Origin: Rhodoblastus sphagnicola
Lineage (GTDB): Bacteria > Pseudomonadota > Alphaproteobacteria > Rhizobiales > Beijerinckiaceae
DNA length: 48,563 nt
Direction of reading: 5' to 3'
Assembly (NCBI RefSeq): GCF_002937075.1
Contig: NZ_NHSJ01000033.1
Span: 1 to 48,563 of the forward strand
Position numbers and translations under genes: made by a program. The notes below the pieces were generated by a model that saw only the letters and a list, made by a program, of their open reading frames with translations, had not been told where the DNA came from and made no database searches. Every line of letters starts with the position of its first letter. Position 1 is the stretch's first letter. This document shows, one piece after another, positions 37,886 through 45,629 of the stretch.

Positions 37886-39151
37886 ATGGCGGCGGTTGGC
37901 AAGATCGGTGAACGGCGAACGAGCGCGGAATACAGCCGCGACTACGAATTCAAGGCTGTGGGATTGCTCGCCCTCGGCTTCGGCATGGTCGGCCTCGACC
38001 GTTTCATCATCAGCCCGCTGTTTCCGACCATGCAGAAGGAGCTCGGCCTGACCTACCAGGACCTCGGCCTGATCTCCGCCGTGCTGGCGCTGACCTGGGG
38101 CGCGGCTTCGATTTTCTCCGGCCAGATCTCGGACCGCCTTGGCCACAAGCCGGTCATTGTGGTTTCCGCCATCGTCTTCTCCGTGCTGGTGGCGACCACG
38201 GGCCTCGCTGGCGGCCTCCTCAGCCTCGTCGCCCTGCGCGCCATGATGGGCGTCGCGGAAGGCGCCTTCGTGCCCGCGAGCATCACCGCGACCGTGGAAG
38301 CGTCCAAGCCCAGCCGCATCGGCATGAACGTCGGCATCCAGCAGACGGCGGCGCCCTTGTTCGGCCTCGGCTTCGGTCCGCTGATCGCGGTCGCCCTGCT
38401 CAAGGAGTTGCCGAGCTGGCATTACGTGTTTGGCGTGGTCGCCATTCCCGGCTTCATCGTGGCTCTGCTGCTGGCGAAGGTGCTGCGCCACGACCCTCCC
38501 CATTCGGTCGAGGATCACACGGCGGAAAAGTCGATCGGCTTTCTCCACGCGCTGGGCAATCGCAACGTCATTTTCAACATTCTCGGCATGTGCCTCTACC
38601 TCGCGACACTGATCGTGCTGTCGGCCTTCATGCCGAGCTACCTCACCGATCATCTGAAACTGGGCGTCGATGCGATGGGCATGGTCCTCGCCGGCATGGG
38701 GCTTGGCAGCTTCATCGGCATGGTCGCCATCCCCGCCATCTCGGACCGTCTCGGACGCAAGCCGGTGATGCTTGTGAGCCTCGCCGTCGAGTTCGCGGCG
38801 CTGCTGACGCTGATGCAGGTCGGCGCCAGCCCCCTGGCGCTTTTCGCAACGATTTTCGTCGCCACTTTCATGAATGCCGGCGTGGTCGCCATCACGGTCG
38901 GTCCGTTGACCCACGCCTCGGTTCCGCCGGCGATCGCCGCAACGGCGACCGGCCTCGTGGTGGGCGTCGGCGAGATCTTTGGCGGCGCGCTGGCGCCGGT
39001 CGTGGCTGGAGGTCTGGCGGACGCCATGGGTCTGCCGGTCATCATCAAGATCGGCGCGCTGGCGATTGGCCTGGCCTTCTTCGCCGTGCTCTTCGGCGTC
39101 CGCGAGCCCGACATCGGTCTCGAGGCGCATGAGGCGCCGAGCGCCAGCTGA
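37886..39151 (+). CDS. MFS transporter, probable aromatic-acid uptake carrier
   Basis: A 421-aa protein with about twelve membrane helices. SGQISDRLGHKPVIVV and the repeat in the second half, AISDRLGRKPVMLVS, are MFS loop signatures. MMGVAEGAFVPASITATVE and the Asp in GMVGLDRFIISPLFPTM recall the anion/aromatic-acid symporters. ATG 37886 follows AGGGAG. It lies between an extradiol dioxygenase and a FAH-family gene in one operon, so import of the ring substrate is likely. The exact substrate cannot be told. Confidence 0.82.
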   Translation: MAAVGKIGERRTSAEYSRDYEFKAVGLLALGFGMVGLDRFIISPLFPTMQKELGLTYQDLGLISAVLALTWGAASIFSGQISDRLGHKPVIVVSAIVFSVLVATTGLAGGLLSLVALRAMMGVAEGAFVPASITATVEASKPSRIGMNVGIQQTAAPLFGLGFGPLIAVALLKELPSWHYVFGVVAIPGFIVALLLAKVLRHDPPHSVEDHTAEKSIGFLHALGNRNVIFNILGMCLYLATLIVLSAFMPSYLTDHLKLGVDAMGMVLAGMGLGSFIGMVAIPAISDRLGRKPVMLVSLAVEFAALLTLMQVGASPLALFATIFVATFMNAGVVAITVGPLTHASVPPAIAATATGLVVGVGEIFGGALAPVVAGGLADAMGLPVIIKIGALAIGLAFFAVLFGVREPDIGLEAHEAPSAS

Positions 39152-39193
39152 CCAAACAAACCTTTTCGACCAAGCGAAATCATCGGAGGACAT

Positions 39194-40042
39194 ATGAAGC
39201 TCGCCCGTTTCACGCGCGATGGAAAGACCGCGATCGGCAAGGTCGATGGCGACCGGATCGTCGACCTGTCCGCCGTCACCAAAGGCTGCGATTCCATGCG
39301 CCGATTCCTGACGGACCTGCCGGCCCTGAAGGGAGAGGCGGAGGCGGTTTCCGAGCCGGCCTATCCGCTCGCTTCGGTGCATATCGAGGCGCCGATTGAC
39401 GATCCCCAGAAATTTCTCGGCATCGGCATGAACTATCAGGCGCATGCCGACGAGGCCGCGAAGGCGGGCATTCCGATCCCGAAAACGCAATTGTGGTTCA
39501 ACAAGCAGGTGAGCTGCATCGCGGGGCCGACAGACAAGGTCGTTCTGCCCTCCGTGTCCGACCAGCTCGATTACGAAGGCGAGCTCGCCTATGTCATCGG
39601 CACGCGTTGCCGGCAGGTCAAGCGCGAAGACGCGCTGTCGGTGATCGCTGGCTATCTGGTTTGCAACGATTTCTCGGTGCGCGACTGGCAGCATCGTTCC
39701 CCGACCTACACGCTCGGAAAATCGTTCGACACTCATGGCGTGATTGGCCCCTGGATCACCACCGCCGATGACGTCGCCAATGCCCAGAACCTGCGGCTGC
39801 GACTGTTCGTGAACGGCAAGGAAAAGCAGAGCAGCCTGACCGACGACCTGATTTACAAAATTGAGGACCAGATCGCGCATCTGAGCACGGTGATGACCCT
39901 GGAGCCGGGCGACCTCATCACCACCGGCACGCCGGCGGGCGTCGCCGCCGTCGATCAAAGCTGGCTCAAGCCGGGCGACGTGGTCCGGGTCGAGATCGAT
40001 GGCCTCGGCGCCATCGAGAACACCATTGTCGCGGAAGTCTGA
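39194..40042 (+). CDS. fumarylacetoacetate hydrolase-family enzyme, second copy
   Basis: A 282-aa FAH-fold enzyme with FLGIGMNYQAHADEAAKAG, the metal-binding LDYEGELAYVIG and NDFSVRDWQHRSPTYTLGKSFD, and the C-terminal TTGTPAGVAAVDQSWLKPGDVV. These resemble 2-hydroxyhepta-2,4-diene-1,7-dioate isomerase/5-oxopent-3-ene decarboxylase-like members more than true fumarylacetoacetase. ATG 39194 follows GGAGGA. It closes the operon with the dioxygenase at 36881 and probably handles its product. It is a diverged paralogue of 31280-32137. Confidence 0.85.
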   Translation: MKLARFTRDGKTAIGKVDGDRIVDLSAVTKGCDSMRRFLTDLPALKGEAEAVSEPAYPLASVHIEAPIDDPQKFLGIGMNYQAHADEAAKAGIPIPKTQLWFNKQVSCIAGPTDKVVLPSVSDQLDYEGELAYVIGTRCRQVKREDALSVIAGYLVCNDFSVRDWQHRSPTYTLGKSFDTHGVIGPWITTADDVANAQNLRLRLFVNGKEKQSSLTDDLIYKIEDQIAHLSTVMTLEPGDLITTGTPAGVAAVDQSWLKPGDVVRVEIDGLGAIENTIVAEV

Positions 40043-40302
40043 AGAACGCTTCCCAGGAGGGCCGCTGAAGCGCTCCCCGGATGCGTCGCCAACATTGGCG
40101 CCGTGGCCTTCTTGTTGCACGGCGAGGATGACCGAGCGTCCCAGCCTTGTTTTTAAATACACGGTTAAGTTTGAATGAAGCAATCAAAGTAGTGTGCGGC
40201 GAGTCAACTTAAGCAGCCAGCGGTTCATCCCGTCAAGCGCTGCACAAAAGAGCGCGCTGAAGCGCGCCGGGCGGCGAGCACGCGAAGAATGGGGAGGATC
40301 AT

Positions 40303-41601
40303 ATGAGACACTCGCAAGTGATCGAGGGATCGCGGCTTATTCCAGTAAGGCCCATGGGCGGCGACGCCTCCTTTGGGAGAACCGGCGGCGTGTCGCCGGC
40401 AATCAAGCTCAAGAAGTCTGATCGGGCTCGCGCCGCAAGCGTCGGCGCCATCGGCTTCCACTCCAATGTCTTGATCGATAGCGCGCCAGTGGCCAAAGAC
40501 GATCCGAATCCCTCTCTCAATCGCAAGCTTGGGTCGGAGATCGCCTTGAGGCTGGAGGAAGAGTTTCTGTCCGCCGGGTGGTCCGTAGGGCAGGTCTTCG
40601 GGCTTCAGGCTGACATTCAGCGGCGTTACAAGATCGGGCGTTGGGCTTTGCGGGAAGCCATCCGCATCCTTGAGATGCGCGGCTCCGCGATCATGCGGCG
40701 GGGCCGGGGCGGTGGGCTGACCATCGCCGATCCCGGCATCGAAAATATCATGAAGCCTTGCGCGCTTCACCTGTTGACACATCGCGCCACGCGCGAGCAG
40801 TTCAATCAGGCGAAAAGCCTGCTGACAGTCGTCGCGGCCCGGCTGATTGCGCGTCGCGGCGTCGAGGCGCAGCAATTCGCAAACGAGCTGGTGGACTCGC
40901 TCTCCACCGATCGCGCCGTTTTGACGGCGCTCGCCAAGGCGACCCAAAATCCCGCCTTCCAATTCGTTGAAGGCATACTCCGCCCGGTTGGCGGATGCAG
41001 GTTCATGGGCGGCGAGCGCGTGAACCCTTCGCGGCTTGAGCCGCTCGTCGCCGCCGTTGTCGAGTCTCGTTTCGAGGCGCTGCCTGGCGTGTCCAGCCAG
41101 GTTACGAGCTATACCCCGCCGCAGAGCCAGAACGGGCTTGAATTGTTTGGCTGGTTGAGGCCGGATTCATCGCTCAATCATTGCCGCTATTCCGCGCAGC
41201 TGGCTTTCAAGATCCTCGACGACGTCATGGCGCGGCCGGCCGCAAAGCCGGTGTTCCTCGGCAGCGAATGGGAGATGGCTGAGCGTTACAGCTATAGCCT
41301 TGAAGTCGTGCGGCAGGCGTCGCGCATTCTCGAAGACATGGGCGTTATTGAAAGCCGCCTCGGCCGCAACGGCGGACTGTATACGTGCAAGCCCGCCGAA
41401 AAGGAGGTGTCTCCGCAAATTTTCGCCTATTGCGCCAAGCAGAGCGTCGGGTATTCCGATGCTGTCGATGTCTTGACCGTCATCGAACGGCAAATGGCTC
41501 TTGAGGGCGTGAAAGACGTCGCGGCCAACCCTATTCTGGCCCTGTTCGCCTCGATGCTGAAGGCCTATGCCGGCTGGGCGCAATCTTCGGCGTCCGTCTG
41601 A
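40303..41601 (+). CDS. regulator with two GntR-like winged helices (paralogue of 23687-24943)
   Basis: A 432-aa protein. First winged helix near residues 90-145 (RYKIGRWALREAIRILEMRG, then MRRGRGGGLTIADP); middle helical part with LAKATQNPAFQFVEGIL; second winged helix near 315-370 (SLEVVRQASRILEDMG, then ESRLGRNGGLYTCKP). It aligns along its length with the regulator at 23687, and the two winged helices are the best conserved parts. ATG 40303 follows a strong GGGGAGGATC. It ends the catabolic island on the right as its twin does on the left. The 260-bp gap before it (40043-40302) holds an imperfect TTAAGTT...AACTTAA inverted repeat. Confidence 0.75.
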   Translation: MRHSQVIEGSRLIPVRPMGGDASFGRTGGVSPAIKLKKSDRARAASVGAIGFHSNVLIDSAPVAKDDPNPSLNRKLGSEIALRLEEEFLSAGWSVGQVFGLQADIQRRYKIGRWALREAIRILEMRGSAIMRRGRGGGLTIADPGIENIMKPCALHLLTHRATREQFNQAKSLLTVVAARLIARRGVEAQQFANELVDSLSTDRAVLTALAKATQNPAFQFVEGILRPVGGCRFMGGERVNPSRLEPLVAAVVESRFEALPGVSSQVTSYTPPQSQNGLELFGWLRPDSSLNHCRYSAQLAFKILDDVMARPAAKPVFLGSEWEMAERYSYSLEVVRQASRILEDMGVIESRLGRNGGLYTCKPAEKEVSPQIFAYCAKQSVGYSDAVDVLTVIERQMALEGVKDVAANPILALFASMLKAYAGWAQSSASV

Positions 41602-41609
41602 ACGAAAGC

Positions 41610-41634
41610 GAGGTTCGGCGGAAACGCCAACCTC
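41610..41634. terminator. bidirectional terminator between convergent regulator genes
   Basis: GAGGTTcGGCG and CGCCAACCTC pair with one bulged C around a GAAA tetraloop and are followed by ATTTC; the minus strand also has a short T-run beyond. It serves the double-GntR gene and the TetR gene. Confidence 0.65.
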
Positions 41635-41637
41635 ATT

Positions 41638-42291
41638 TCACTGCGCCGGCCCCAGGATGGTTTCCATGGCGTCGCGCGCGATCGGCTCCGCGTCAGCTTC
41701 CGCCGTTCCAAGTGCGCGGAGCAGGGCCATCGCGATCGATCTCGCAAGGGCGGGCGGATGTCCAACGAAGTCGCACGCCATGATGCGGCGGACCGTTTCC
41801 ATGATCAGGCCAAGCACGATCAGCACGCCGGCTTCAGTGTTCAATCCGTTGAAGCGACCGATGCTTAGCCCTTCCGTGACATCACGGGTGACGCCATCGT
41901 TGAGCGGCGCGTCGGCGCCGCGCCGGCCTGCAAGGCTCAGGAAAGCCGAAAGTTTCTCGGGATGAATTTGCGCGTGACGCAGCACAACACAAAGCGCCCG
42001 GGCGACGCGAACCGCCGGATCGAGCTCGCCCGAATTCGCGGTGCTGATCTCCAGTTCGAGTTCGCCATGCACGCCAGCGTAAATCTCATTCGCGAAGGCG
42101 TCCTTGTCCGCGAAATGATTGTAGAAGCTTCCCTTGGCGACCTCGGCTTCTTCTGCGATGTCGTTGATGGTGACGCTGTCTGCAGGCTTTCCCGCGTACA
42201 CTTTTTGTCCTGCGGCCAGCAAAGCTTTGCGCGTCCGCTGCCATTGTCGGTTACCGCGTCGCAATGAGGTTTCTGTGGGGTTGTCTGACAT
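41638..42291 (-). CDS. TetR-family regulator
   Basis: A 217-aa repressor-type protein. The N-terminal helix-turn-helix reads SVTINDIAEEAEVAKGSFYNHFADKDAF, and the rest is a helical ligand-binding domain. The start ATG 42291 lies downstream of TTGGAG. It is divergent from the membrane/cytochrome gene set starting at 42599. The 307-bp region between the two (42292-42598) carries a perfect 10-bp inverted repeat, so it probably controls that set and itself. Confidence 0.85.
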   Translation of the reverse strand: MSDNPTETSLRRGNRQWQRTRKALLAAGQKVYAGKPADSVTINDIAEEAEVAKGSFYNHFADKDAFANEIYAGVHGELELEISTANSGELDPAVRVARALCVVLRHAQIHPEKLSAFLSLAGRRGADAPLNDGVTRDVTEGLSIGRFNGLNTEAGVLIVLGLIMETVRRIMACDFVGHPPALARSIAMALLRALGTAEADAEPIARDAMETILGPAQ

Positions 42292-42384
42292 ACAAAACTC
42301 CAACAGAGCCTCGGCTTCACTGTCTTTTTGCGCGTTTCACGCCCTCGAAGCGGCGGACCCGGCCTGCGCGCCAGACGATCCCCC

Positions 42385-42417
42385 TTTGTGAACAAGCCTA
42401 TGCAGTCTGTTCACAAA
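42385..42417. promoter_or_regulatory. inverted repeat in tetR/membrane-gene divergent region
   Basis: TTTGTGAACA (42385-42394) and TGTTCACAAA (42408-42417) are perfect inverted repeats with a 13-nt spacer. Each arm is itself nearly palindromic (TGTGAACA), so it may be two half-sites for a TetR dimer pair. I see no gene in 42292-42598. Confidence 0.5.
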
Positions 42418-42598
42418 CTAAGAATGCTCTTGGCAAAGCTCGGTGTAGCTTCATTCAGGCGATGGAAGCGACGGGCCGCATTGATCGAACGCAAAGTTGA
42501 GAAAATGATTTGGGCCTCTTCTTATAAAGTGACAGCTCGTTTTTTTTGTCTCCAATATGTACTTACCTATTCATCAACAATAATCGTTGGAGCGCCCC

Positions 42599-43096
42599 AT
42601 GTCGTTGCATGAATTTTGCCTTTGGGTCGAGAAAACCGACCTTAGTATGTTCGTGAAGTCAAACGATTGGGTAGTTCCGACGCTGCAAACGATACATATT
42701 CTGTGCGTCGCCATCATCCTGTCGTCGATTCTCATGATGACGTTACGTATAATCGGGATTATCGGCAAGGATGAATCCGTGCAAGCTTTCGCTGCGCGTT
42801 TCCTTCCCTGGATTTGGTACACCATTCCCACGCTGGCGATCGGCGGACTCCTTCAAATTTCCGCTGAGCCGGAGCGCTCGCTGTCAAACAAGATCTTCCA
42901 GACGAAAATGGTGCTGCTTGTGGCGGCCATGGCGGGGATGGTCGCGCTGGGGCGCAAGATCCACGCCGCCGCCGGTGAGGCTCCGTCTCCGGCCGCGGGT
43001 ACAATTCAGGTCAAATTCATCGGCATGATCGTCTTCAGTCTCTGGATCGCGATTATCGCCGCGGGGCGGTGGATTGCCTACGCAATCGGTCTGTGA
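42599..43096 (+). CDS. small four-helix membrane protein (DUF6644-like)
   Basis: A 165-aa protein with about four membrane helices. The start MSLHEFCLWVEKTDLSMFVK is followed by a first helix with VPTLQTIHILCVAII and a last helix ending GRWIAYAIGL. The His in the first helix (TIHI) and the basic start of helix 3 could hold a cofactor or quinone. It resembles the next protein (163 aa) in layout: a short amphipathic start, then W/F-P-x-x-x-TIH. I recall this family as DUF6644, with low certainty. Preceded by TTGGAG; the first gene of a set with a cytochrome and a b561. Confidence 0.65.
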   Translation: MSLHEFCLWVEKTDLSMFVKSNDWVVPTLQTIHILCVAIILSSILMMTLRIIGIIGKDESVQAFAARFLPWIWYTIPTLAIGGLLQISAEPERSLSNKIFQTKMVLLVAAMAGMVALGRKIHAAAGEAPSPAAGTIQVKFIGMIVFSLWIAIIAAGRWIAYAIGL

Positions 43097-43152
43097 CCGA
43101 TCGGCGCCTCGTTCAACCCGGTCTCGTCACATAACAATCAAAAGGGGGAAGC

Positions 43153-43644
43153 ATGGAACAGTTCTTTCAGTGGCTTCAGGATTCGCCGCTGGGGGTCGCG
43201 GTCCGCGAGCAGGGCAACCTGTTTCCGGTCTTCGAGACCATCCATGTGATCGCAATCACCATTGCGGTTGGTTGCATCATCATCATGGACTTGCGACTTG
43301 TCGATCTCGTCTGGACCAAGCGTCCTGTCGGCCGAGTGATCGGCGATGCGCTGCCGGCTGTGTGGGTCTCTTTCGGGATCGCGGTCATCACTGGCGTTCT
43401 GCTGTTCACCTCACATGCCGTGAATTACTGGCATGACGCCTGGTTCGTCTGGAAGTTTGTCTTCATGGCGATGGCTTTCGTCAACCAACTGGTCTTCCAC
43501 GCCTTGACCGGCAAGGACCTCAATCATTGGGCAGCCGACTTCCAACTGCCGGTTTCCGCGAAAGTCGCCGGCGCGATTTCGCTGGGGCTTTGGGTGGTGA
43601 TCGTCGCCTGCGGTCGCATGATCGGGTTCACCATGGAAGTGTGA
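43153..43644 (+). CDS. small four-helix membrane protein, paralogue (DUF6644-like)
   Basis: A 163-aa protein with four predicted helices. MEQFFQWLQDSPLGVAVREQ is followed by LFPVFETIHVIAITIAVGCI; the TIH motif of helix 1 is shared with the upstream gene product. LLFTSHAVNYWHDAWFVWKFVFM has two more histidines near the membrane face, and the end is VVIVACGRMIGFTMEV. Conserved His in and near helices suggests haem or quinone contact, as in small cytochrome b-type subunits, but no known family motif proves it. ATG 43153 follows AAAGGGGGA. Confidence 0.65.
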   Translation: MEQFFQWLQDSPLGVAVREQGNLFPVFETIHVIAITIAVGCIIIMDLRLVDLVWTKRPVGRVIGDALPAVWVSFGIAVITGVLLFTSHAVNYWHDAWFVWKFVFMAMAFVNQLVFHALTGKDLNHWAADFQLPVSAKVAGAISLGLWVVIVACGRMIGFTMEV

Positions 43645-43689
43645 ACCCGAAGTACGTCTTTCATGAGCGGCGAGTTTTGCTCGACGCTC

Positions 43690-43707
43690 ATTCTGGTCAG
43701 CCAGAAT
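43690..43707 (+). promoter_or_regulatory. hairpin overlapping the ribosome site region of the cytochrome gene
   Basis: ATTCTGG and CCAGAAT pair perfectly around TCAG, immediately before GGAAGG and 16 bp before the ATG. It may tune translation of the cytochrome relative to the membrane proteins. Confidence 0.35.
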
Positions 43708-43722
43708 GGAAGGTTTTGCACC

Positions 43723-44244
43723 ATGAAAATAGTTTCCCTTGCTGTGGGCCTCGGGGCTTTGATCATCGCCGCTCTGCCCGCCTGCGCCGCCGATGTGACC
43801 TTGAACGACGCCATGAAGGACGTGGTCGCGCCCAAGACGCAGATCGTTTGGGACGTTGGCAACAAGGCGATGAACGACAAAGGCGAGGCGGACGCCTCCA
43901 GGCTCGCTGACGACGACTGGAAACAAATCATCGAGGGCGGCAGTGCGGTCAGCGCAAGTCTCAAGGCTTTGGCAGGCGCCGATCGCCTGAAGGCGGCGCA
44001 GCCGGGCGTCAAGATCCAGAGCGAGGGAAACCCCGGCGCCTGGGGCGCGGCCGACGTGCAGAAGGCGATCGATGCCGATCCGCGCGGATTCAAGGAGCTG
44101 GCGATGAAGCTGGCCACCGCGCTCGACGCGACGGTCGCCGGGGCGAAGGCGCGTAATGGGCAGGCGGTTCAGGACGGCTCCAGCCAAATCGACGGCCTTT
44201 GCGAGGATTGCCACAAGCAGTATTGGTATCCGAACCTCAAGTGA
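43723..44244 (+). CDS. periplasmic cytochrome c with C-terminal CxxCH (cytochrome c'-like)
   Basis: A 173-aa protein with a signal peptide (VGLGALIIAALPACA, then ADVTL). The rest is helical with one haem motif close to the C-terminus, C160-x-x-C163-H164 (CEDCHKQYWYP), as in class II cytochromes c'. Helices around 25-150 fit a four-helix bundle. ATG 43723 follows GGAAGG. It lies between the small membrane proteins and the cytochrome b561 gene, so it probably exchanges electrons with them in the periplasm. The partner enzyme is unknown. Confidence 0.8.
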   Translation: MKIVSLAVGLGALIIAALPACAADVTLNDAMKDVVAPKTQIVWDVGNKAMNDKGEADASRLADDDWKQIIEGGSAVSASLKALAGADRLKAAQPGVKIQSEGNPGAWGAADVQKAIDADPRGFKELAMKLATALDATVAGAKARNGQAVQDGSSQIDGLCEDCHKQYWYPNLK

Positions 44245-44441
44245 TGGCGGGCTGAGCGTCTGTCATTGCTGCGGGAACCGGCGCTTGATCCTCCCCGCGC
44301 TTGTTCCCGCCTTTTTGCTTTGTGGCGCTGACCGCTCGCGAGACATTGAAATCGACAGCTTATTTTTTCAGGCGTTCTCTCTTCACATTGGCGCGACGGT
44401 GAGCCGCGCAAGCTGCCGCCAGGTTTCCCACGGGGTGGCAT

Positions 44442-45266
44442 ATGACAACTTCCGATGTTTCAATGGCGGCGACAGCCGAAAAGACGACCGACCGAAGCCG
44501 GTATTCCCGCGTCGCAATCATCCTGCATTGGGCCATTGCGGGGTTGATCATTTTCAATCTGGCGATCGGCTTCGTCATGGAGGGTTTTCCGCCGCCGGTA
44601 CGCTTCCCCATGGTTCTGGTTCATGTCTCCTCGGGCATGACCGTCCTGGCGCTGACGGTCGTGCGGCTCATCTGGTGGATGACGCATGAGCCGCCGCCGC
44701 ATCTCGTCAGTTTGAAATTTTGGGAGCACCGACTCGCGCGCACGGCTCATGTCCTGCTTTATGTCGCGATGGTCGGGATGCCGCTGACCGGATGGGCCAT
44801 CGTCTCGGCTCATCCGCGTCCGGGCTCCGCCGGCGCCGCGGAGCAGGCGCGCGTTCGACCGAACACAATTCCAGGGCGGCCCGCTGGCGCGTCCCAACCT
44901 GTGCCAGGAGCGCCGACCGTGGCGCAGGCGACGCCCGGCGCGCCGGGCGCCGAAACGACCGCCATGTCTGGCGCTCCTGGCGCCCCCGCCGCGGCTACGG
45001 GCGCGCCGCCGCGGCGCGAGATCAAGCTTTGGGGCTTCATCCCGTTCTCGTCGATCAAGCCTGTTCAGGACATAGGAGAAACGGCGGGTGGCTACGAGCC
45101 GCAGCACGAATTGCACGAGGAATTCGTCGGCTGGCATTCGATCGGCGCCTACCTGCTGCTTCTGGTGCTGGGCATGCACATCGCCGGAGCCCTGAAGCAT
45201 CAGTACATCGACAAGGAGCCTGAACTTCAGCGCATGGGCGTCGGCGGCCGCGACAAGAAAGTCTGA
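44442..45266 (+). CDS. cytochrome b561-type membrane protein with Pro/Gly/Ala-rich insertion
   Basis: A 274-aa dihaem b-type protein. Four helices carry candidate haem ligands H29 (ILHWAIAG), H61 (LVHVSSG), H103 (TAHVLLY) and H232/H246 (GWHSIGAYL, LGMHIAG). This matches bacterial cytochrome b561 (CybB/YodB-like), which links quinone to periplasmic carriers. Between helices 3 and 4, residues 125-192 form a low-complexity insertion with repeated PGAP and GAPG units that normal members lack. The start ATG 44442 is 197 bp after the cytochrome c gene. It is likely the membrane partner of that cytochrome. Confidence 0.82.
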   Translation: MTTSDVSMAATAEKTTDRSRYSRVAIILHWAIAGLIIFNLAIGFVMEGFPPPVRFPMVLVHVSSGMTVLALTVVRLIWWMTHEPPPHLVSLKFWEHRLARTAHVLLYVAMVGMPLTGWAIVSAHPRPGSAGAAEQARVRPNTIPGRPAGASQPVPGAPTVAQATPGAPGAETTAMSGAPGAPAAATGAPPRREIKLWGFIPFSSIKPVQDIGETAGGYEPQHELHEEFVGWHSIGAYLLLLVLGMHIAGALKHQYIDKEPELQRMGVGGRDKKV

Positions 45267-45290
45267 ACCGTTCCGGATGGACGCGGCGCC

Positions 45291-45545
45291 TTAATCGAGC
45301 TTCGCGGCGTGGGCCGCGACTATCCTTCGGGCGAGGATGACGTCTGCGTGCTCAGGGCCGTCGATTTCGACATATATCCGGAGGAATATGTCGAAATCAT
45401 CGGGCCCGTCCGGCTCTGGCAAATCGACGCTGATGAACATTATCGGCTGCCTTGACTTGGCCGACCTCCTGCGCCTATCGGCTCGGCGGGCGGGATACGT
45501 CGCGCCTCGATCCGGACGAATTGGCCGAACTGCAGCGCTTGCCAA
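45291..45545 (+). pseudogene. relic of a MacB/LolD-type ABC transporter ATPase gene
   Basis: Conceptual translation in shifting frames gives LIELRGVGRDYPSG, VLRAVDFDIYPEEYVEIIGP, then after a +1 shift SGSGKSTLMNIIGCLD (Walker A), then after another shift RLGGRDTSRLDPDELAEL. These are consecutive parts of a MacB-like ATPase N-terminus. The start codon is missing, there are at least two frameshifts, and everything after about residue 85 is lost. It lies between the b561 gene and the SnoaL-like gene. No intact permease is near. Confidence 0.75.
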
Positions 45546-45590
45546 AGCCGCTCAGGGAACACCCGGCGACAAGCGTTTGTAGGGCGCACA

Positions 45591-45622
45591 AAAGAGGCTG
45601 GCGTCGTCCGGGACGGCGCCAG
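45591..45622 (-). terminator. Rho-independent terminator of the SnoaL-like gene
   Basis: On the minus strand CTGGCGCCGTCC and GGACGACGCCAG pair over 12 positions (one mismatch/wobble), followed by CCTCTTTT. It begins 8 bp after the stop codon. Confidence 0.75.
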
Positions 45623-45629
45623 AACCAAA

